Below, in pieces: positions 1 to 4,198 of a stretch of DNA of 11,155 nucleotides (positions are counted from its first letter, which is position 1; each line of letters starts with the position of its first letter). The DNA is from an uncultured Fimbriimonadales bacterium (GTDB lineage: Bacteria; Armatimonadota; Fimbriimonadia; Fimbriimonadales; GBS-DC), in contig CALGZO010000059.1 in NCBI GenBank assembly GCA_937934465.1, positions 1-11,155 of the forward strand, written 5' to 3'. Both the position numbers and the translations under genes were made by a program. A model generated the notes under the pieces. It was not told the DNA's origin. It was given only the letters and a program-made list of their open reading frames with translations, and made no database searches.

Positions 1-280
1 AGGATGCGCGATAACGAGAGAAGAGGGGCGCCGCCTCCCACGCGCTCAAAGCCAGCTGAATCGCCCTCTGCGATTCGCTGTCCAGCTGCAGGAACCACTC
101 CTCGAATCGGCTCAGCACGCGCTCGGTCAGGCACTGTAGGGGCGCCCCTGCGTGTGTGCCCGTGTCGGCGTGTGTGCCTGTAGCGATGGGCGTGTTCGAT
201 TCGCCCGAGAGATCGCCACCGAACAGGAGCGTGCCCAGTTGCGCCAGCACGCGCCGTTGCCTTGCAGTCAATCCTGCCAT
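1..280 (-). CDS. N-terminal fragment of a probable GMC-type oxidoreductase (runs off the left edge)
   Basis: An open frame of 93 codons begins at ATG 280-278 and continues without a stop to the window edge. It starts MAGLTARQRRVLAQLGTLLF and later reads LTERVLSRFEEWFLQLD, then AIQLALSAWEAAPLFSRYR. This pattern, a short helix with LTxRQRR, a loop, and then an amphipathic helical segment ending in PLFSRYR, resembles the helical N-terminal region (gluconate 2-dehydrogenase subunit 3-like) that precedes the FAD-binding domain in some GMC oxidoreductases. Those enzymes oxidise alcohols or sugars with FAD. The FAD motif itself lies outside the window, so the assignment is an inference from the leader region alone. 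The start directly follows the stop of the upstream small gene with no gap, which suggests translational coupling. An oddity is a repetitive insert of about 20 residues (roughly 25-48, including ATGTHA-DTGTHA) between the two helical parts. A stand-alone subunit-3-like protein is the main alternative. Confidence 0.5.
   Translation of the reverse strand, partial: MAGLTARQRRVLAQLGTLLFGGDLSGESNTPIATGTHADTGTHAGAPLQCLTERVLSRFEEWFLQLDSESQRAIQLALSAWEAAPLFSRYRAS
137..206. repeat. Short repetitive insert inside a coding sequence: palindrome plus 18-bp tandem repeat
   Basis: The segment begins with the perfect 12-bp palindrome AGGGGCGCCCCT at 138-149. It continues with two adjacent 18-bp units (150-167 and 168-185) that match at 15 of 18 positions and share an exact GCGTGTGTGCC. 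It ends with a short GGGCG...CGCCC inverted pair (188-192 and 202-206). The unit length keeps the host reading frame and gives a six-residue repeat, ATGTHA-DTGTHA. The GTAGGGGCG... opening resembles short GC-rich repeats I associate with several environmental bacterial phyla. Whether this sequence is multi-copy in its own genome cannot be judged from one window. Confidence 0.5.
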
Positions 281-487
281 TCAGATCCCCGGTATAAGCC
301 GTTGCAAGCCCATCTTCAAATCGCTCATATGCTGATTGGTCGTCTGCATCTCCTGCCGAATCGCGTCCAGTCGCTGCACGATTGCCAGCTGGGTGCGATA
401 CATCAGCAGGAAGCCCGCCACCAGCGCCACAATCTGCACCAGTAGGAGAAAAGAGACTATCCGTAATGCTCGCTGTGCGCCCTCCAT
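281..487 (-). CDS. Small single-pass membrane protein with cytosolic or periplasmic coiled coil
   Basis: This 68-residue protein begins MEGAQRALRI. A hydrophobic segment at about residues 11-29 (VSFLLLVQIVALVAGFLLM) is long enough to span the membrane once. The rest (31-62, with QLAIVQRLDAIRQEMQ) is charged with heptad-like hydrophobic spacing and probably forms a short coiled coil. I chose ATG 487 because GGAGGAGG (plus 498-505) lies 10 bases upstream; the frame remains open upstream to 610 but without comparable signals. The TGA stop (283-281) is followed with no gap by the ATG of the GMC-like gene, so the two are probably co-transcribed and translationally coupled. I do not recognise a family. 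Role in anchoring or stabilising the downstream oxidoreductase is only a guess from position. Confidence 0.75.
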   Translation of the reverse strand: MEGAQRALRIVSFLLLVQIVALVAGFLLMYRTQLAIVQRLDAIRQEMQTTNQHMSDLKMGLQRLIPGI

Positions 488-513
488 TGCCTTCGCGCCT
501 CCTCCTTCCAGAA

Positions 514-519
514 AGGATA
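514..519 (-). promoter_or_regulatory. Candidate -10 box (TATCCT) for the small membrane protein gene
   Basis: On the minus strand GGGTATCCT lies 26 bases before ATG 487, with the GGAGGAGG ribosome-binding site between them. A start about 7 bases downstream would give a leader of roughly 20 bases containing the Shine-Dalgarno sequence. No -35 TTGACA-like hexamer is present at 16-18 bases. It shares the GGTATNNT form with the boxes before the TPM, mutS and folD genes, which is the main support. Confidence 0.35.
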
Positions 520-596
520 CCCGCTTTTTGGGGATAGAGAGTGAGAGTGTCCCTGTGTGATAGCAGGACGCGGCGACCGCCCCGACAAGACGCTGA

Positions 597-1013
597 TTGA
601 GTGTACGCATCGAGCTGCGAGAAACGCCCCTACCGCCCGTGCCGCCGCCAGAACACTACACGCCCAGCATCAAGGACGCCAAGCCCCTGATAGAGCCTAA
701 ACACCTCAAGTTGGAACCTGACGCCACTTACAGGGTCGTCGCGCTCAGAAATGGAACCGATGGCGCACCCATACTGTGTATGGATAACGGGCTCCAAGTA
801 TCGCTGTTAGGGGTTTATGTGCCTGCCGAACGGCACGAGCGGGCGTGCGCCTATCTGACCCGCTATGTGTTGGGCAAGCGGGTGATACTGCGGTTCGAGC
901 AGCCGCCTAACGGGGAAGGGCAGCCAGTGCCTGCATACTTGTACTTGACCAATCGCCTGTTTGTTAATCGCAAAATGATTGAGATGGGTCTCGCACAAGC
1001 GGAGAGAAGTTAG
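597..1013 (+). CDS. Staphylococcal-nuclease-like domain protein, probably catalytically inactive
   Basis: The 138-residue product has a proline-rich N-terminus (PLPPVPPPEHY, residues 11-21) followed by an SNase-like OB-fold domain at about 44-136. Recognisable landmarks are LLGVYVP (70-76, matching the LLxVDTPE strand), GKRVILRF (93-100), PAYLYL (112-117, matching GRxLAYxY) and FVNRKMIEMGLAQAE (122-136, the usual C-terminal signature). The catalytic residues of SNase are not conserved. The arginine before LLxVD is Ser, the aspartate of VDTPE is Tyr, the following Thr-Pro-Glu is Val-Pro-Ala, and the arginine of GR-LAY falls on Pro. A binding or structural role is therefore more likely than nuclease activity. 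The frame can only start at or after TTG 597, because TGA occupies 594-596. There is no Shine-Dalgarno sequence and no signal peptide, so the start is uncertain and a 5' truncation is possible. Two stops in a row (TAG TAG, 1011-1016) end it. Confidence 0.7.
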   Translation: MSVRIELRETPLPPVPPPEHYTPSIKDAKPLIEPKHLKLEPDATYRVVALRNGTDGAPILCMDNGLQVSLLGVYVPAERHERACAYLTRYVLGKRVILRFEQPPNGEGQPVPAYLYLTNRLFVNRKMIEMGLAQAERS

Positions 1014-1039
1014 TAGTGGGAGTTCATTTATCAAACACG

Positions 1040-1068
1040 TCCCCTCTCCCAAAATGCGGGAGAGGGGA
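1040..1068. terminator. Bidirectional hairpin between convergent genes (CCCCTCTCCC/GGGAGAGGGG)
   Basis: A perfect 11-bp stem (1040-1050 with 1058-1068) and a 7-base AAAATGC loop lie in the 107-base gap between the convergent SNase-like and TPR genes. It is 27 bases past the first stop and 53 bases past the second. Read on the minus strand, a weak T-rich tail (CGTGTTTGAT) follows; on the plus strand there is none, so factor-independent termination is more plausible for the TPR transcript. The CCCTCTCCC-loop-GGGAGAGGG sequence is also like a family of short dispersed palindromic repeats found in many bacteria, so it may be one copy of a genome-wide repeat. Confidence 0.55.
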
Positions 1069-1120
1069 GTAAGGGCAAAAAGTCGCACGCTGACTTTCCC
1101 TGACAGCCTCGCAGAATGCT

Positions 1121-2035
1121 TCACGCTGCCAAGCGTTGCAACGCCTCGCGCGCGACGCGGTTTTCGGGGTCAATCGTAAGCACTTGCTGGTAGTGCGCTT
1201 TCGCTTGGTCGGTAAAGCCCAGCTCGTAATAGGCGATGGCAAGGTTCACATGCGCTTCCACATAGCGCGGGTTGACGCGCAGCGCAGCGACGAACTGCTC
1301 GATGGCTTCCTCGGTGCGTCCCAGCGCGGTCAACACGACGCCCAAGCGGTTGCGCACATCGGCGTAGTTCGGACGCGCGTTCAGCACATGGCGGAAGCAC
1401 GACTCGGCGGTCGTTAGGTCGCCGTTCTGGTATGCGCTGTCGCCCATGCGAATGTACTCGGCGTAGTTCTCCTCGCCGTACTGCATCAGCTGTTCGAACG
1501 CCTCCTGCGCCTCGGCGAACTGTCCGCGCTGGTGCTGCTGTAGCGCGCTTTGGAACTTATCGTTGGGGATACCCAGCTGCACTTGCCACTGCTGAAGTGT
1601 TTGCACGCCTGCGTCGCGCTCTCCAGCAGCATACTGCGCCAGCCCCAAACAGAACCATGCCCGCGCAAAACTGGGGTTTACCTGCGTTGCCTGCTGTAGC
1701 GAGCGGATGGCGTTCTCGTAGTCGCCCTGTTTGTAAGCGGCGAACCCTGCTTGGAACCACCAATCGGCGTACTGAGGCGCATGGTCGGTCGCCATCGTGA
1801 AGTAGTTATACGCGCTCGCCCAGTCGCCTTGCTGGATGCGTTTGTAGCCCACTTTGGCGTAGGACTCCGCCAGATACGCGCGCGCCAGCTTCTGCACGGT
1901 GGCGTCGTCAGACTGTTGGAGCGCCATCTCGAACAGCGGAATGGCGTCTATGTATTGCTCAGCGTCGAAATAGGCGATTGCGCTGTCGTAGGCAGGGTGT
2001 TTGCCCAAGCCCATAAATCGCTGTAGCGATGCCAT
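1121..2035 (-). CDS. TPR-repeat protein (about eight tetratricopeptide repeats)
   Basis: This 304-residue protein consists almost wholly of 34-residue helix-turn-helix TPR units. Clear ones start near ADWWFQAGFAAYKQGDYENA, ARAWFCLGLAQYAAGERDAG, AEYIRMGDSAYQNGDLTTAE, ADVRNRLGVVLTALGRTEEA and VEAHVNLAIAYYELGFTDQA. They keep the usual W/L-G-Y-G-A-F-A-P positions and typical NP or DPE turns between repeats. Three more degenerate units lie in the first 100 residues and around residue 165. There is no signal peptide, membrane segment or enzymatic domain, so it is probably a cytosolic scaffold for protein-protein contacts; the partner cannot be inferred. I chose ATG 2035 (MASLQRFMGLGKHP) because GGAGGT (plus 2045-2050) lies 9 bases upstream; the frame stays open to 2116. 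It is separated from the upstream LemA-like gene by 213 bases and a hairpin, so it is probably its own transcription unit. Confidence 0.85.
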   Translation of the reverse strand: MASLQRFMGLGKHPAYDSAIAYFDAEQYIDAIPLFEMALQQSDDATVQKLARAYLAESYAKVGYKRIQQGDWASAYNYFTMATDHAPQYADWWFQAGFAAYKQGDYENAIRSLQQATQVNPSFARAWFCLGLAQYAAGERDAGVQTLQQWQVQLGIPNDKFQSALQQHQRGQFAEAQEAFEQLMQYGEENYAEYIRMGDSAYQNGDLTTAESCFRHVLNARPNYADVRNRLGVVLTALGRTEEAIEQFVAALRVNPRYVEAHVNLAIAYYELGFTDQAKAHYQQVLTIDPENRVAREALQRLAA

Positions 2036-2141
2036 CGTTTGCTTACCTCCAGCGCAATTATCGGAATCCGTGCAGAGAATTTGGATAGGCGCGTCGCGCG
2101 CAACAGTTTGGCACAAAAGTTGCTGTAGATGCGATTGAGTG

Positions 2142-2210
2142 CTTTGAAAGGGAGCGCAGTGAGCGTTAGGTATTTCGCAGAGCCGAAGATGCGAGCGACC
2201 TTTGAAAGGG
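2142..2210. repeat. Direct repeat CTTTGAAAGGG in the 2036-2248 intergenic region
   Basis: The 11-mer CTTTGAAAGGG occurs at 2142-2152 and again at 2200-2210, each followed by a related GCG-rich string ending in CAG. Between them are GAGCG-type motifs (GAGCGCAGTGAGCG, GCGAGCGACC) reminiscent of intergenic repeat debris. No reading frame here looks genuine. The region must also hold the TPR gene promoter, for which I see only a weak candidate. Function unknown. Confidence 0.35.
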
Positions 2211-2217
2211 GCGACAG

Positions 2218-2244
2218 CGGGGCAGAGCGTTCAACTCTGCCCCG
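2218..2244 (-). terminator. Hairpin directly after the LemA-like gene
   Basis: A perfect 10-bp stem CGGGGCAGAG/CTCTGCCCCG (2218-2227 with 2235-2244) and a 7-base loop begins 4 bases past the TAA stop of the LemA-like gene. On the minus strand it is not followed by a clean T tract. The T-rich side (TTCGTTATTTAATC) is on the plus strand, where no gene reads in. Placement at the end of a two-gene operon is the main reason to call it a terminator. Confidence 0.55.
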
Positions 2245-2248
2245 TTCG

Positions 2249-2905
2249 TTATTTAATCTGTTTGGGATACCCCAGCAGTGGTCGAGCGAGGTTGATGGGG
2301 AATCGGTTTGCGGTCTGTTCGTAGCGGGCGACCGCTTCCGCGTAGCGCTTGCGCTCGACAGCGATGCGGTTCTCGCTGCCAGCGATTTCGTCCATCAGGC
2401 GCACGATGAGCCAGTCGTTGCGTAGCGAGGGGTCGCTGGCGAGTTGCGCGGCGAGTGTTTGCACGGCGTCGGGATTGTCGCGCATTGCGGCGATGAGGAG
2501 TTGGAGCCGTTCGCGCTGTTGGGCGTTGGCTTGTTGCGCGATTTGTTCCAAGCGGGGCAGCAGGTTCGCTTGGCGTTGCTGCACATTCTGGAGTTGGGCG
2601 CGTCGGAGGTTCACTTCCGCCCACGCGGCGTTCAAGGCGCGCTGACTGGCAAGTAGATTGATTATCAGCAGCGCGGCGACGACGGCGAGCGCGATTACGA
2701 AGGTTTTGCGCCGTTGGGCGCGGCGCGCCTGCTCCTGCTCGATTCGGCGCAGGGCTTCACGCAGGTGCTGGGGGTCAACGCCAATCTCCGCGGCGCTGGT
2801 CTCTAAGGTCTGCGCGTCGATTTTCTCGTCGTGTTCTTGCTGCAGGCGCACCGCCTCGCGGATGACTTCCTGCGCTTGTTCGGGGGTGAGTTTCTTCTCC
2901 TGCAT
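2249..2905 (-). CDS. LemA-like membrane protein with an added N-terminal helical domain
   Basis: The 218-residue protein has three parts. Residues 1-66 are a charged helical module (LTPEQAQEVIREAVRLQ, then AAEIGVDPQHLREALRRIEQ), a pattern I have seen ahead of membrane segments but cannot name. Residues 69-86 (FVIALAVVAALLIINLLA) form one membrane span. The rest is LemA-like: AAWAEVNLRRAQLQNVQQRQANLLPRL (split, about 93-119) parallels the LemA core RRxDLIPNLV helix, and ENRIAVERKRYAEAVARYEQ followed by FPINLARPLLGYPK (178-215) is the classic LemA C-terminal signature. The core is degenerate compared with LemA: the RRxDLIPNL string is not intact. LemA proteins are membrane-anchored helical bundles of unclear function, often encoded beside TPM-domain proteins, as here. 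Only 6 bases separate it from the upstream TPM stop, and its likely ribosome-binding site (AGGAAGGAG) lies inside the TPM coding end. It is the second gene of the operon. Confidence 0.78.
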   Translation of the reverse strand: MQEKKLTPEQAQEVIREAVRLQQEHDEKIDAQTLETSAAEIGVDPQHLREALRRIEQEQARRAQRRKTFVIALAVVAALLIINLLASQRALNAAWAEVNLRRAQLQNVQQRQANLLPRLEQIAQQANAQQRERLQLLIAAMRDNPDAVQTLAAQLASDPSLRNDWLIVRLMDEIAGSENRIAVERKRYAEAVARYEQTANRFPINLARPLLGYPKQIK

Positions 2906-2911
2906 AGTGGT

Positions 2912-4042
2912 TCACCAGCTCCTTCCTGCGCCGCCGCCGCCAGAGCTGCCGCCGCCGAAACTGCCCCCCGAACCGCCGCCGAAACCGCCAAACCCGCCGC
3001 CGATAAACCAATCGTCGCCGCGTCGTGAGGCGCGCGATGTATACCCCCAGCCTGTATTGGCGTAGTCTAAGCGCGGGAGCTTGCGCTGTCGCTCACGACG
3101 ATACCCGCAGTGTGGGTTCTGGCAGGCGTAGGCGATGATTTCCAATCCGCTGCGCCGATAGGTCGGTTGACGCACCACGCGGGCGGTCTCGCGCACGGTG
3201 TAGCCGCCGCAGTCGGGGCATTCCGAGTAGTTGTTAAACAGGGCGACTTTGGGGAGGATCTCCAGCGTTTCGCACGGCTCGCAACGCCACACGAGGTAGT
3301 TCACACTGCCCAGCTGCTCTTCCGTGCGTTGCAGTTCGTCGAGGTAGGCGTCGTCGGCTTGCTCGTCCAGCAGGCGCATCGGCTGTTGACAGATTGGGCA
3401 CTTGGGCGGTCGCTCGCGCAGCGCGAACGCCAGCAGCACGATTACGCCGCCGCCCAACACGAGCAGCGCAATCATCGGCGCGGGAGAGTGCGTGGGTTCG
3501 CCTGCGGAGGCGGGCGTTGGCTCATACACGCCGCCAGCCTGCGCCGCGCGGATACGCTCCGCCAACGCTTGCACCCCTGCGCTAATCCCGTCGGCGATGT
3601 TGCCCGCTCGGAAACGCGGTACCACCTCGCGGTCGAGGATTTCGCCTACGGCGGCGTCGGTCAGGATTGGCTCCAAACCGTAGCCGACCTCTATCTCGAT
3701 ACGACGCTCTTCGAGGGCGACCAGCATCAGTGCGCCGTTGTCGGCGTCGCGCTTGCCCACGCCCCAGCGGTTGAGCAGCTCAGTCGCATACTCTTTGGGC
3801 GTGGCGTCCACCGCGCGGCGTAGGATGACGACGGCAATCTCCGCGCCAGTGTCGCGCTCTAAATCATCGATCTGGCGGTTTAGGCGGGCGCGTTGTGCAG
3901 CGTCGAGAACGCCTGCGGCGTCCACCACCCAGCCGCCATCGGTCTGGCGTGGGTTGGGAATGCGCTCCAACGGCTGCGCGCCCACAAGCTGCCATGTAGC
4001 GCACACAACTGCCCACAGAATGACCCCCAGCCGCGCCCTCAT
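2912..4042 (-). CDS. TPM-domain (YgcG/Psb32-like) membrane protein with zinc-ribbon cysteines and Gly-rich tail
   Basis: This 376-residue protein starts with a signal peptide (1-22, MRARLGVILWAVVCATWQLVGA). A TPM domain follows at about 41-168, with VVDAAGVLDAAQRARLN, GAEIAVVILRR, NRWGVGKRDADNGALMLV and IEVGYGLEPILTDAAVGEIL, all standard TPM landmarks. A membrane span covers about 189-208. The C-terminal half carries four cysteine pairs, CPIC (215/218), CEPC (254/257), CPDC (275/278) and CQNPHC (307/312), which look like two zinc-ribbon-type sites. The last 30 residues are nearly all Gly/Ser/Phe and end in RSW, a tail typical of this family. TPM proteins are envelope proteins of uncertain biochemical activity. 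By topology the TPM domain is outside and the zinc ribbons and tail are cytosolic. It is first in an operon with the LemA-like gene. The start is ambiguous: ATG 4042 is used here, but TTG 4054, preceded by GAGG, would add four residues. Confidence 0.85.
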   Translation of the reverse strand: MRARLGVILWAVVCATWQLVGAQPLERIPNPRQTDGGWVVDAAGVLDAAQRARLNRQIDDLERDTGAEIAVVILRRAVDATPKEYATELLNRWGVGKRDADNGALMLVALEERRIEIEVGYGLEPILTDAAVGEILDREVVPRFRAGNIADGISAGVQALAERIRAAQAGGVYEPTPASAGEPTHSPAPMIALLVLGGGVIVLLAFALRERPPKCPICQQPMRLLDEQADDAYLDELQRTEEQLGSVNYLVWRCEPCETLEILPKVALFNNYSECPDCGGYTVRETARVVRQPTYRRSGLEIIAYACQNPHCGYRRERQRKLPRLDYANTGWGYTSRASRRGDDWFIGGGFGGFGGGSGGSFGGGSSGGGGAGRSW

Positions 4043-4053
4043 CTGCGGAAGCA

Positions 4054-4059
4054 AGTATA
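4054..4059 (-). promoter_or_regulatory. Candidate -10 box (TATACT) for the TPM-LemA operon
   Basis: On the minus strand GAGGTATACT ends 11 bases before ATG 4042. A transcript starting 6-8 bases further on would have only a 3-5 base leader, so the mRNA would be nearly leaderless. It has the same GGTATNNT form as the mutS and folD boxes and likewise lacks a recognisable -35. If translation instead begins at TTG 4054 this cannot be the promoter. Confidence 0.4.
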
Positions 4060-4198
4060 CCTCAAGCCCCTGCTCGGAGCGGTTAGGACGCCAGTTGGGG
4101 TCTTTGTCGGTTAGCCGCGCGACCAGTCGATCGTCGCGTGCAGCTCAGGATGGAGCAGCAGCAGGGAGAGCATACCGCGTGTTGAATCGGTACTTACT

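Noticed and set aside
152..445. Plus-strand open frame of 97 codons
   Set aside because: It is antisense to the GMC-like and small membrane protein genes, has no ribosome-binding site and has a biased composition rich in His, Gln and Arg.
2057..2062. GATAAT on the minus strand as a -10 box for the TPR gene
   Set aside because: It would put the transcript start at the edge of the GGAGGT ribosome-binding site, lacks the GG found before the other boxes and has no -35; it remains possible but unsupported.
2129..2425. Plus-strand open frame of 98 codons spanning the 2036-2248 gap
   Set aside because: It runs through the hairpin and antisense into the LemA-like gene; no protein family features.
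3110..3823. Long plus-strand open frame (237 codons)
   Set aside because: It is antisense to the TPM gene, whose domains are clear; long antisense frames are expected in GC-rich codon usage.
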